Source: CBDBJK01 sp965206395
Lineage (GTDB): Bacteria > Chloroflexota > Dehalococcoidia > Lucifugimonadales > CATOSD01
Assembly (NCBI GenBank): GCA_965206395.1
Contig: CBDBJK010000006.1
Location: 1-50,121, forward strand
Length of the DNA stretch: 50,121 nucleotides
Direction: 5' to 3'
Shown: positions 1 to 8,227 of the stretch, piece by piece
Numbering within the stretch: the stretch's first letter is position 1
Layout of the letters: every line of letters starts with the position of its first letter
Notes under the pieces: generated by a model
What the model saw: the letters and a program-made list of their open reading frames with translations, nothing else
Database searches by the model: none
Told to the model about the DNA's origin: nothing
Position numbers and translations under genes: made by a program

Positions 1-785
1 ATACCCTTTGGGTTGGTGGTGCCAAACACTAAGTGGTAGCTCGTCTGATTATTCTCGTTGAGCATCCTGAACGAAGTGCCCTGCCAACCCGCTTCGGCGA
101 GAGCCTGTTGGTACTGCGCCAAGAAATACTGCTCTCGAACCCATGGGTCAGCTATTCCTATACCAGGGCGCCACCGGTCACCGCCATACAGCTGGTTCAG
201 TGCACCGTGCTTGCTCGAATCGTTGATTGCCCACTGATTGATGGAGGGCCAGGCGAAGTTGATGAGCACCTCACAAGATGGGTGCCGACGGGCTCTAGTG
301 AGGAGATGCAACGGAAACCCAGCGTAACCGAAGCCGTCTATGAACAGCAGAGTGGGTTCCAATCCTCCTGCGCCAGAAGCTTCTATGCCATCCATTTCAG
401 CTGACCAGACGGATGCGAAATCTCCTTGCTTGACTTCGAATCGGAAGACCGGTTTCGTCGTTAGGCTTGCCAGCTCTTGCTCCAAATGCCTGGCGCGATC
501 TGGGCGCTGCTCAATGAACTGCAGCAGAATCCGCCGATCACCGTGTAACACTGGCTTCAGTTGGGAGTTCTCCAAGATTGCCCGAATCGCGACCTGGGGC
601 GAACCCTCCCTGCCGGTGATGCTATAGCGGCCAGGCCCAGCGAATCCATCAACGATTCGGACACGCGGCATCCTGCCCCGAATGAGAATTGGCAACCAAG
701 CATCAAGGTAGTAACGGTATAACCGGTGTTTTGCCCCAGTGTGTGGTGAGTCGTGGAGGAGTAGGTCGCCGTTGTAAGTGGTCAT
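1..785 (-). CDS. tcmP: Three-Cys-motif partner protein TcmP (3' end cut by window edge)
   Basis: Reading the minus strand from the ATG at 785 gives an open frame of 261 codons that runs off the left edge, so the C-terminus is missing. The start has a GGAG Shine-Dalgarno about six bases upstream and lies 10 nt after the stop of the DUF5131 gene, so the two are almost certainly co-transcribed. Residues about 42-56 carry VDGFAGPGRY followed by a GSP triad, the hallmark of the TcmP family and similar to a nucleotide- or SAM-binding motif I. A second conserved block reads LLFIDGFGYAG. The family is defined by its genomic partnership with the three-cysteine Gp37/Gp68 protein, which is exactly the neighbour here. 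Its biochemical role is not established; phage and mobile-element association is common. Identification rests on recalled motifs. Confidence 0.85.
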   Translation of the reverse strand, partial: MTTYNGDLLLHDSPHTGAKHRLYRYYLDAWLPILIRGRMPRVRIVDGFAGPGRYSITGREGSPQVAIRAILENSQLKPVLHGDRRILLQFIEQRPDRARHLEQELASLTTKPVFRFEVKQGDFASVWSAEMDGIEASGAGGLEPTLLFIDGFGYAGFPLHLLTRARRHPSCEVLINFAWPSINQWAINDSSKHGALNQLYGGDRWRPGIGIADPWVREQYFLAQYQQALAEAGWQGTSFRMLNENNQTSYHLVFGTTNPKG

Positions 786-795
786 CGTAGCTCCG

Positions 796-1596
796 TTAGG
801 CTGTGGTCTGCGTAGCTGTATTCTTTGTCGTCGGGTACTCTCGAGAGACTATTCCGTCAGGCCAGTCGGCCGGCGAGCCTCCCTTGGGATCATTGGAGTC
901 CATTGCGCGAGCCCATAGAGTGCCTAGCTGTTTGACGAACAAGGGAACGCTGCTCTCTTCGCATTGCGACTTGAGCGCGTCCAACCATTTCAAGTCCATT
1001 CTCCGGGCTCGTTGCCCGCTTTCGCCGCCCACAATCACCCATGACAGAGCACCAGCCGATAGCCAAGCGGTGAGATCAACAGGCCCCAGCAAGGGCTCAA
1101 CTGATGCAAATCGGACCGGTGCTGGCACACGTGCGAGCACCGTAAGGCGGGGCGCGTACTTCTGATTCTCGATAGAAGTCCCAAGCCAGATGTTTTCAGG
1201 CCAGCCATCTGGAAAGTAACCGCTGTATTTCTGCCACCATGCGACGGCGCGCCCCGGACGCTTGGTCAGGACTTGGAATACGTGCCCCGCACGGTCGATG
1301 CTCTGCTTCATGATCTGAAACATCGAAAGTAGGTATTCGTCTGGGATTTCCGGATGAAACGCATCTGACATGCTGTTAACGAATACTCGGCGTGGCTTAT
1401 TCCACGACAGCGGCAAATCGAGCCTATCCGGCTGAAGCTGCACGACGTCTGGTCTTGCGTCGTAGCCCGGGACTCTCATCGCCTTGAGACGTGGATACAA
1501 TGCAAACATGTAGCAGTTGTCGCAGCCGGGCGATACTCTGGAACAACCCGTTACGGGATTCCATGTCTCGTCGGTCCACTCGATTGAGGAGGGCAT
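796..1596 (-). CDS. DUF5131 family (phage Gp37/Gp68-like) three-Cys protein
   Basis: This 266-residue protein starts with the family signature: IEWTDETWNPVTGC, then three cysteines at 18, 25 and 28 (C-x6-C-x2-C) in a CSRVSPGCDNCY block. Three closely spaced cysteines suggest a metal or Fe-S site, but that is inference. Further conserved blocks are FVNSMSDAFHPEIP, QVLTKRP, WLGTSIENQ, RFASVEPLLGPVDL and WVIVGGESG, all typical of phage Gp37/Gp68 proteins. I chose the ATG at 1596 because AGGAG (1605-1609) lies 8 nt upstream; a GTG at 1605 overlaps that site and is less likely. It is the upstream member of a two-gene unit with TcmP. Function unknown; the pair is typically found on mobile DNA. Confidence 0.9.
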   Translation of the reverse strand: MPSSIEWTDETWNPVTGCSRVSPGCDNCYMFALYPRLKAMRVPGYDARPDVVQLQPDRLDLPLSWNKPRRVFVNSMSDAFHPEIPDEYLLSMFQIMKQSIDRAGHVFQVLTKRPGRAVAWWQKYSGYFPDGWPENIWLGTSIENQKYAPRLTVLARVPAPVRFASVEPLLGPVDLTAWLSAGALSWVIVGGESGQRARRMDLKWLDALKSQCEESSVPLFVKQLGTLWARAMDSNDPKGGSPADWPDGIVSREYPTTKNTATQTTA

Positions 1597-1830
1597 TTTC
1601 GTCACTCCTGCGCTTCTAGCGTTAAGAATAGTCCAACGTGTCTAGAAGGTGCTAGAGCCCTGTGGCCCATGTCGTGATTAGTTCGCTGGTGCACACTTGT
1701 AGGGTAGATCCAGCAAAAGAGCCCTACGAAGTTGTCCGAGGCATCTATGACCCGGTGGTGCGAAGGATCTTGCGATGGCCCTGAGATGGCTCAATTGTGG
1801 CTTGTCCTTTCGCATCTATCTTTGTGACGC

Positions 1831-2256
1831 TCACCCCTCCGTCTCCTGTTCCTTCGCCTCGCCCCTCGGCATCCGGTAGCCGACGCGAGGCTCGGTGAAG
1901 ATGTAGGTGGGGTTGTCCGCGTCGTCGCCCAGCTTGCGGCGGAGCTTGCTTACGATGGTGCGCATGGGCCGCACGTCGCCGCTGCTCTTCTCGCCCCAGA
2001 CCCGTTCCAGCAGATGCTCGTAGGTCAACAGCCGCCCGGCATTGGCCGATAGCTCGGCGAGCAGCCGGTACTCCATCGCTATCAGCGGGAGCGGACGCCC
2101 GGCCAGCGTCACGCGGCGCTCGGCGTAGTCGATGGTCAGCTCTCCAAACACGTAGGGTTCTGACGGCTCGGACGCCGCCCGCTTGCGCAACGCCGCCCTG
2201 ATCCTCGCAGCTAGCTCCGTAGGTGAGAAGGGCTTGACGACGTAATCGACGGCCCC
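1831..2256 (-). pseudogene. OmpR/PhoB-type response regulator, receiver domain truncated
   Basis: The frame encodes the last helix of a receiver domain (AVDYVVKPFSPTELAARIRAAL, with the conserved Lys-Pro) followed by a complete OmpR-type winged-helix DNA-binding domain (VTLAGRPLPLIAMEYRLLAEL, RTIVSKLRRKLGDD, RVGYRMP). The first ~80-90 residues, including the phospho-acceptor Asp, are absent: upstream of about 2256 the sequence no longer resembles a receiver. An open frame continues to 2295 but those codons look accidental. No sensor kinase is adjacent. The remnant could in principle make a constitutive DNA-binding protein, but deletion debris is the simpler reading. Confidence 0.75.
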
Positions 2257-2456
2257 CATTATACCGTCCGGGAGCAAAATTGCACAAGTATTCATATAGA
2301 CAAAGGGGTGATATTTATACAGTTCATATGGAACGAAGTGTATACTAGATCAAGTTCTTGGCCAATAAAGTTTGGAGATGTTCGCTTGGCGTTCGTCCGG
2401 TCGATAGATGCGCTGGCGAAGCCGGGCCTATGACTATTGAAAGGAGCGACAAAGTG

Positions 2457-3713
2457 ATGAATAACCTCGTCCCCGGACGCTCTGCATGGATGTTGCTTGC
2501 GGGATTCGCCGCCCTTGCGCTGATTCTGGTCCCCCTGCTCGCCGCCTGTGGCGGGGATGCAGTGCCTGGAGAAGATGCTGCCACCGCTGCGCCTGCCACG
2601 GAGGCGACCGAGAGAGTCCGTGCGCCTGCACCGGGCTCGCCTGCAACGGACAGGGAAATCTTGGTCACCTTCTACAATGCCTTGGACGGACCAAACTGGG
2701 AGGAGAGCGGAAACTGGCTGACCGACGCTCCGTTGGGCGAATGGTCTGGAGTCCAAACCGACGACAACGGCCGCGTCACTTATTTGCAGATGGGGGGGAC
2801 AGGGACTAGACAGGAGTTGAGCGGGGAGATACCCCTGGAGCTGATTGACCTCGGAGCCCTGGAAGTACTGGGCCTCGACGACTATAGCGGCGGTTTAAGG
2901 GGGGAGATTCCACCAGAATTTGGCAATTTCCCCAACTTGGAATACCTGTCCCTCAGTGGTGACGGATTAACGGGGGAGATACCGCCGGAGCTGGCCAACC
3001 TCGCCAACCTGAGGGATTTGTCAATCGGCGGGAACGGGTTGACCGGCGAGATTCCCCCCGAACTTGGCGACTTGGCAAAAATACAACACCTGAGGATTAC
3101 GGGTACTCAGGTGAGCGGTGAGATTCCGCCGGAACTGGTGGAACTGGCGAATATGTCCACCCTGTACGAGTTGAACCTCGCTGGGAACCAATTGAGCGGT
3201 GAGATACCGTCAGGGTTGGCGAATTTCACAGGGTTGGCGAATTTCACAGTGACCGTGAGCATTCTAAACCTCGCTGGGAACCAATTGAGCGGCGAGATAC
3301 CGTCAGGGTTGGCGAATTCCAACATGCTCGAGCTAAACCTCAGTGGGAACCAGCTGAGCGGGACAATACCGCCAGATCTGGCTATTAACTGGGGCGACTA
3401 CCACAGAGTGGAAAGCATCAACCTCAGTGGGAACCAGCTGAGTGGAGAGATACCCCCAGAGTTGGGTAACTATGAAACCCTGACAGAGCTGTACCTCAAC
3501 AACAACGCCTTGAGCGGGGAGATACCTTCAGAGTTGGGTAACCTCGATAACCTGAAGAGTCTGACTCTACACGAAAACCAGCTAAGCGGGGAGATACCTT
3601 CCGAGGTGTGGAACATGCTTAAGCGGGAAGTCGAGATTGAGATCCATGGCAATGATTTCCCGTGTCTAACGGCTGGGCGCCACCTATATTATGAACAACG
3701 GGCCAACTGTTGA
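2457..3713 (+). CDS. Leucine-rich-repeat lipoprotein (plant-type LRR)
   Basis: A 418-residue exported protein. I chose ATG 2457 (or the GTG three bases before) because AAGGAG sits at 2441-2446; longer starts to 2358 lack a signal. The N-terminus is a lipoprotein signal peptide with lipobox LAAC at about 28-31, then a Pro/Ala/Thr-rich linker. After a cap motif (FYNALDGPNW, NWL, PLGEWSGV) come roughly eleven repeats of the plant-type LRR pattern, L-x-L-x-x-N-x-L-x-G-x-IP-x-x-L. This cap-plus-LRR arrangement is common in surface lipoproteins of marine Chloroflexota (recalled, not searched). The repeats are nearly identical around 3180-3320, including a duplicated GLANFT block, suggesting recent internal duplication. 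It probably acts in extracellular binding. The end (FPCLTAGRHLYYEQRANC) is unlike the usual C-terminal cap, which survives as a relic just downstream. Confidence 0.85.
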   Translation: MNNLVPGRSAWMLLAGFAALALILVPLLAACGGDAVPGEDAATAAPATEATERVRAPAPGSPATDREILVTFYNALDGPNWEESGNWLTDAPLGEWSGVQTDDNGRVTYLQMGGTGTRQELSGEIPLELIDLGALEVLGLDDYSGGLRGEIPPEFGNFPNLEYLSLSGDGLTGEIPPELANLANLRDLSIGGNGLTGEIPPELGDLAKIQHLRITGTQVSGEIPPELVELANMSTLYELNLAGNQLSGEIPSGLANFTGLANFTVTVSILNLAGNQLSGEIPSGLANSNMLELNLSGNQLSGTIPPDLAINWGDYHRVESINLSGNQLSGEIPPELGNYETLTELYLNNNALSGEIPSELGNLDNLKSLTLHENQLSGEIPSEVWNMLKREVEIEIHGNDFPCLTAGRHLYYEQRANC

Positions 3714-3767
3714 GTCCCAGGCGTGCCACTTCTCTCGACTCTGCGGGGATTGCACGTGGTTTGCCCA

Positions 3768-3908
3768 GGGGAGATACCGGCGGAGTTGGGCAGCCTCTCC
3801 AACCTGAATTCGCTGAGCCTCCGCGACAACGACTTGAGCGGGTGCGTGCCAAGCAGCCTGGAAGACCAGTTGGACCACTCTGACCTTGGCGGCCTGCCCT
3901 TCTGCTGA
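3768..3908 (+). pseudogene. C-terminal relic of an LRR lipoprotein
   Basis: The frame reads GEIPAELGSLSNLNSLSLRD, then a terminal cap SGCVPSSLEDQL and SDLGGLPFC before a TGA. This is one LRR repeat plus the typical end of proteins like the one encoded at 2457-3713. It has no start of its own and is separated from the upstream gene by a stop and about 55 unrelated bases. It may be the original tail of the upstream gene, cut off by recombination between repeats, or the last piece of a deleted paralogue. Confidence 0.65.
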
Positions 3909-4520
3909 AGCCACGGGCCCTCAGACGGGGACGGACGGCTTATCGTCCTGGCGGCGCTCCCAGCGCGTGTCGGCTATGGCGCATGGCGGCGCCGAGAAAC
4001 GGGCCTCTCCCTTCGTCGGCCTCCCGGTTGACGGCGGTTTGACCGCTCCGGCGCATGCTGACGCCCTTGACCGCCAGACCTTCAGCCAACGTTGAAGGGT
4101 GGAGGCCAGGTCCAGAGTGAGTCTCCTCTTATTGGCTTCCATGCCTGCCGCTTCCCCAGATGGACCATCTGACGCAGAAGAGGCCGAACGAAGAAGAGGA
4201 ATCAATGCCCCACCGGAAAATGGGCAAAAGAAAAGGGCCGCACACATGGACGTGCAGGAGGCCGTCGCAACTACTCGCAGCGACGACCTCCCTCTTTTCT
4301 GAGCGATCTAGGGTCCCGCGCCGGCCGGCTCCTTCTCCCGCTTCTGCTCAAGGCTGAACGCCCAATCGAACAGGGAGGCGGTTGGGGCTGAGCCTAGCTG
4401 CTACGGCCCTTGGGCTTCACCGGCTCCTCTGCCATGAGAACAGCAACCGATGTTCTCTTATACATCGACCCTGATATGTGGCGGCAGACCATCACGCCAG
4501 TTCTTTGCTACTCTTGATGC
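3909..4520. other. Gene-free stretch
   Basis: No frame here shows a recognisable family or a convincing ribosome-binding site. Several short overlapping frames on both strands are compositional. It separates the LRR relic from the GC-rich putative integrated element. Confidence 0.5.
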
Positions 4521-6214
4521 ATGGCTCTCACCGACCGAAAGCTGCTCGACTCCCTCAGCCGGACACCCTTCGTCGATTCGACGGAGCTGGCAGGCATCCT
4601 GGGCGAGCCGCACGCCACGGTTCACCGCACGCTGGCCAACCTGCTGGCCGACGGCATAGCTGGGAGGGTGAGCCACGGCACCGCCTACCTGCCTTCGAGC
4701 CAGAGATACCACCTGACCATCACTGGCATCAGAGAGGCTACCGGGGTCCTCGGCTACGAGACGCCTTCCGACTTCGTGCGCGCCTACCCTGTGTCCGGGG
4801 AGTGGCCGACGCTGCTCATCCGCAGGATGGACGCGGTGGCCAGCGTCTACTGACTCGCCGCCTCGATGTCCCCCGGCATCGACGGGCTACGTTCGCACGT
4901 GGAGTTCCACCGCAGGGGGCGCTTCGACGCCACAATCACCCTCCACGACGGCCGCAGCTTCGGCGTGGTGCGCCAGGGCTTGGCCCTGCGGCGCCGGTCT
5001 CTCTACGACCGGCTGAGGGCCATCGCGGGGTACGACTACACCCGCCGTCCTAGCGCCGTCCTGATCCTGACCCCCAGCGTCTGGGAGGAGAGGCTGACGA
5101 CGAGGTTCACCGAGCGACTGAACCTTGACGACTGCTACGTTGCCGTGGAGTCGAGGAACGCGCTCGAAAGACGGGACCTTCGCCTTGGCACAAATACTCG
5201 TGGGTCGGCAGCACGTACCGCACGCTGGAGGACGTGAGTTCGCACGGCAGCCCCGGCGGAAGGCGTTCCACCGCATCACCGGAGCGGAAGCGGGCTTCGT
5301 TGCCACGTCCCGAGCGGATGGCGCAGGCTGCGCCGGCCTTCGGCATCAGCCCTTCGGAGAAACGGACGCTGGACCTCATCACCGACCACCCGATGATCCT
5401 CCGTGAGCACCTTGCCACTTGGCTCGGCGTCTCGGAGGGCCGGGTCAGCCAGATGATACGCAGCCTCGTCGATAGCTGGGGCCTGGTGGAGCGCCGAGGC
5501 AAACGTGGAGACACCCGCTACACCCTGTCCGCCGAGGGCATTCGCTACGTCACACACAGGGACCGCGCCCAGCTCCCGACCACGCAGGGCATCTGGAGCA
5601 CCGCCCTCACCACTGACCGCCAGGGCCGGAGACGGCACGTGGGCCACCGCATCGAGACGTGGGCGAGGCAGACGAAGCACGCCGACGGCATCACCTGGTT
5701 CCTCTCGAAGCTGGAGGCCGAGGCCAGGGCCGACCCTCACAGCGAACTTCAGTGGTCCGTCCCCACCGACAGGTCCGACCGGGCCTACAACTGGGGCGAT
5801 TCCGCCATCGCACCCGATGCCGTGGGGCAGATGACCGCCCAGGGCCTTCGGATACCGTTCTACTTCGAGTACGAGCTACGCGCCAGGCATCCCCAGGGAG
5901 TCATAGCCCGCCTGGAACCCTATGAGAGCTACTACTGGTCAAACGAGCATAAGGACGACCAGCCGCCATACCCCGTCACCCTCTTCGTCGTGGACACAGA
6001 GGAGGTCGAGGCAACCTACGTGCGCACCGCTGCCCGGATGAGCCGGATGTCGCTGCCCATCTTCGTGTCCTGCATCCCCGTGCTGTCCACCTCAGGAATA
6101 CTGGGAAGGTCGTGGCGTCCACTGTGGACTTCGGAGTCCCCGAGGTTGCCCCTGTCCGGGCTGAGCGCCTACCAGTGGGACAGTCTCTATCACCGGATGC
6201 GTCATGTCCTGTAG
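4521..6214 (+). pseudogene. Replication-relaxation-like winged-helix protein, broken by a stop and a frameshift
   Basis: One ancestral gene of about 564 codons is spread over two frames. Frame 1 starts at ATG 4521 with a winged-helix repeat (FVDSTELAGILG, HRTLANLLADG), meets an in-frame TGA at 4851-4853, then continues in the same frame (GIDGLRSHVEFHRRG). At about 5150-5180 the coherent protein shifts: the new frame reads PSPWHKYSWVGSTYRTLEDV and goes on to a second winged helix (LREHLATWLGVSEGRVSQMI). The C-terminal part contains APDAVGQM and IPFYFEYELRARHPQG, then a Tyr-rich helix and LFVVDTEEVEATY, resembling the plasmid replication-relaxation family (PDA...EYD/E core). Either the gene is dead or both breaks are sequencing errors. 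It sits at the head of the putative integrated element, consistent with a replication or maintenance role. Confidence 0.6.
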
Positions 6215-6254
6215 GAGGGAGATAGATAGCGCCGATGCGTCGCTATCTCCCCTC
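6215..6254. other. Stem-loop after the replication-relaxation-like gene
   Basis: AGATAGCG (6224-6231) pairs with CGCTATCT (6241-6248) across a 9-nt loop; with a small bulge the stem extends to GAGGG (6215-6219) and CCCTC. It begins directly at the end of the broken gene. There is no T-tract, so it is at best a factor-dependent terminator or an mRNA-end structure. Confidence 0.4.
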
Positions 6255-6268
6255 TATGCTGGCTGGGG

Positions 6269-6464
6269 GGTACAAAATGGGACAACCGGCCCGATTTCCC
6301 GGGTCCGCCGACGGCCAAATCACCCCTGTTTCAGCTACGAAACGGGGCTGACGTGTCGCCTGACCGGTCAGGGACAAAATTGGGAAGCTGCGCTAAAATA
6401 GAGGACGCGTCCGAGTACATTTTGTACCGCCGATACAACCGCTGACGTGTCAGCCGATAGGAGG
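6269..6464 (+). promoter_or_regulatory. Palindrome-dense control region of the HTH gene
   Basis: Within 200 bases upstream of the HTH gene there is a perfect 11-bp inverted pair GGTACAAAATG (6269-6279) / CATTTTGTACC (6418-6428), a perfect TGACCGGTCA palindrome (6361-6370), a perfect GGACGCGTCC palindrome (6403-6412), and GCTGAC-GT-GTCAGC (6441-6454) abutting the Shine-Dalgarno AGGAGG (6459-6464). GCTGACGTGTC also occurs as a direct repeat at 6347-6357. A possible promoter is GGGACA (6371-6376), 17 bp, TAAAAT (6394-6399). The palindromes bracket this promoter, as operators of a regulatory or excision protein would. Function is inferred from symmetry only. Confidence 0.5.
6321..6346 (+). repeat. 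Hairpin repeat, copy 1 (loop AGCTAC)
   Basis: CACCCCTGTTTC / AGCTAC / GAAACGGGG: GTTTC pairs with GAAAC and the outer CCCC with GGGG, around one bulged T. Related copies lie at 7366-7391 and 7990-8017 with a conserved loop and altered but still pairing stems. Confidence 0.55.
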
Positions 6465-6473
6465 GGAAAAGCG

Positions 6474-6938
6474 ATGGATGGGCCTGTCCGCTGGGTGACG
6501 AAAGCGGAGGCAGCTGAGGAGCTGGAGATATCCTTCTCGACCCTGGACCGGAAGATCAGGAGTGGAGAGGTCGAGGTTGTCAGGGAGGGCCGCCGGGTCT
6601 ACGTGCGGATGCAGGGGCCGGATTATCTGAGCGACGCGGAGCTGCTGCGCCGTGCCGTCGCCAGGGAGCAGGAGCTTGAGCGGACCGTGCGCCAGTTGGA
6701 GCAAAACGTGTCCGAGTTGAAGCTCAGGGCGTCCGAGCTGGAGCGGGAGCGGGATGAGGCCAAGGAGTCCGCATCCGCCGGCAGACGGCCGCATCAGGAG
6801 CTGGAGGAGGCGTACCGGAGGGAGCGCACCGAGCACAAGGAGACGAAGGAAGCGCTCATCGCGGTCCGCGTGACCGCCTTCGTGCTGTTGGCGCTGCTGA
6901 TCGCCAGCGTTCTTCTGTGGTGGTTCGTGCTGAGGTAG
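6474..6938 (+). CDS. Excisionase-like HTH protein with coiled coil and C-terminal membrane anchor
   Basis: A 154-residue protein from ATG 6474, chosen for AGGAGG nine bases upstream. Residues about 6-45 (VTKAEAAEELEISFSTLDRKIRSGEVEVVREGRRVYVR) are a MerR/excisionase-type helix-turn-helix. Residues ~55-125 are a charged Glu/Arg/Leu coiled coil. The last ~20 residues (TAFVLLALLIASVLLWWFVL) form a single membrane helix ending in LR. The DNA-binding domain would therefore be tethered to the inner membrane, with dimerisation through the coiled coil. It may control the integrated element or link its DNA to the membrane for segregation; it lies between the replication-relaxation-like gene and the recombinase, in the same direction. 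The upstream palindromes are candidate binding sites. Function inferred. Confidence 0.75.
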   Translation: MDGPVRWVTKAEAAEELEISFSTLDRKIRSGEVEVVREGRRVYVRMQGPDYLSDAELLRRAVAREQELERTVRQLEQNVSELKLRASELERERDEAKESASAGRRPHQELEEAYRRERTEHKETKEALIAVRVTAFVLLALLIASVLLWWFVLR

Positions 6939-7558
6939 GGGGCCGCCCCGACACTCCGAGAATGTCCGCTTCTGCCCAGAGTCCCATTTCCGTATACATC
7001 CCCTGACTGCAATCGGCGGCCAATCCGATGGGCCAACCTGGGCCACCGTCCCCGTCGACGCGCCGGGAACCCGTGCCGGGCTGGAGGTCCTGGGAGACCG
7101 GCTTCGAGACCCTGAGCGACCCGACATCAAACCCCGCAACGTGGTTGCGTCAACGCCTCTCAGAGGGCCGAAGATGCCTCTGACAGCCGCAAAACCGCCA
7201 CGTCCTGCACCCCCATTTCAATCGCCTTTTCCGGGGCCTAATGTCATTGAGACGCCGCTCCCACGGGCCTGCCGATGGCATTCCCCACGTTTGGCAATGT
7301 CATTGCGGTCCGGAACGCACCCTTTCTAAAAGTGTTCACTGTTTACGTCCTGTAGAGGGGCGATTTACCCTCGTTTCGGCTACGAAATCACGACTCTGTA
7401 CGCTCTGTTACGGAACTCAAACTCCTGTACACCCCCAATACTACGTTGAAGGGGCCGAAAAAAGAGAGCCTGTAGCACCCCGCATCCCTGCGCAGAGCTA
7501 TGAGAGGTCTTATTCCGCGTTGCGATTGTGCACACTCTCCTGCGAGAGCCGCGATCCG
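6939..7558. other. Intergenic stretch with one hairpin repeat
   Basis: No gene recognised. Short frames lack ribosome-binding sites and family similarity. It contains hairpin repeat copy 2 (7366-7391) and several CCTGTA-plus-C/G-run words (about 7349, 7424, 7464). Confidence 0.45.
7366..7391 (+). repeat. Hairpin repeat, copy 2
   Basis: TTACCCTCGTTTC / GGCTAC / GAAATCAC. It keeps the position and loop of copy 1; the stem GTTTC/GAAAT pairs with one G-T. It lies in the gap between the HTH gene and the small basic protein. Confidence 0.5.
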
Positions 7559-7771
7559 ATGAGTCGCGGCAAACCACAGAGGGGGAAAGAGTTGGCGCGG
7601 AGACCATCGAACAATCGCCGGGCGACGGCGCACTCCGCCGAGCGGCAGGAGGCGGTGCGGCGCGGGCTTCGCATCCTGGCCCGAATGATCGCCCGCGCTC
7701 ACCTGCGGCGTCTGGCGGCCCGGTCCGGGACTGCGCCGGAGCCGCCGGCGGAGGGCGAGGACGCAGACTGA
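7559..7771 (+). CDS. Small basic hypothetical protein
   Basis: A possible 70-residue product from ATG 7559. It is very Arg-rich, with a predicted amphipathic helix (AVRRGLRILARMIARAHLRR) and an acidic tail (PPAEGEDAD). The ribosome-binding site is weak (GAGAG 12-15 bases upstream). It lies in the same direction as the recombinase operon and could be a small nucleic-acid-binding accessory protein of the element. I do not recognise a family; the GC-rich context makes spurious frames common, so confidence is modest. Confidence 0.4.
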   Translation: MSRGKPQRGKELARRPSNNRRATAHSAERQEAVRRGLRILARMIARAHLRRLAARSGTAPEPPAEGEDAD

Positions 7772-7834
7772 GCGGCTCACGGGAACCGGCGTCGAGCCTT
7801 CAGACCATGCTCTCAATTCACGCCCGCAAACCCC

Positions 7835-7918
7835 ACCGGCATTTTGTCCACTCTCGTAGCTGGCGTTGTCCACTTCCGCCCGACTCGCCGACCGGCACTT
7901 TGTCCACTCTCGTAGCTG
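7835..7918 (+). repeat. 28-bp direct repeat pair, 56-bp period
   Basis: Bases 7835-7862 and 7891-7918 are the same 28-mer except for one base (ACCGGCATTTTGTCC versus ACCGGCACTTTGTCC, both then ACTCTCGTAGCTG). The intervening 28 bases hold a third TTGTCCACT word. No coding explanation is evident. Possible iteron-like or protein-binding sites of the element. Confidence 0.65.
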
Positions 7919-7989
7919 AGGCTGTCCTACAGGAGTGGAAGGAGCTACGGAATCGGATTGCTTGCTCCGATGTGGCAGGCAGCGCCGTT

Positions 7990-8017
7990 CACCCCGATTT
8001 CAGCTATGGAATCGCCC
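7990..8017 (+). repeat. Hairpin repeat, copy 3
   Basis: CACCCCGATTTC / AGCTAT / GGAATCGCCC. CGATT-C pairs with G-AATCG, so the stem differs from copy 1 but still folds. It lies 240 nt upstream of the DUF7662 gene. Confidence 0.5.
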
Positions 8018-8146
8018 ACCCTGCAACTTGCCGCCCCCCGCATTCTCCTGTACACGCGTAGAGCACCCCAAGCAACACCGCGAATCCCGCGCCCTGTAAG
8101 GGGAGTCTGTGCGCGTGCCCTGTCTGGCCCCTTTTCACCGTGGGGC

Positions 8147-8181
8147 TTGCGCTGAAGTCACTAACTCACTACAATGTAGTG
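8147..8181 (+). promoter_or_regulatory. Promoter with operator palindrome over the -10 box
   Basis: TTGCGC (8147-8152), a 17-bp spacer and TACAAT (8170-8175) form a good sigma-70-type promoter 50 nt upstream of the DUF7662 start. A perfect dyad CACTAC-AAT-GTAGTG (8167-8181) covers the -10 element. This is the arrangement expected for a self-repressing operon such as a toxin-antitoxin pair. Confidence 0.6.
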
Positions 8182-8227
8182 GGCGCTCAACTGCCACCCA
8201 GGCTAGCCTAGACGGGGGAGACACGAG

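Noticed and set aside
3180..3330. Possible CRISPR-like repeats
   Set aside because: Repeats are in frame with the LRR pattern and have no unique spacers.
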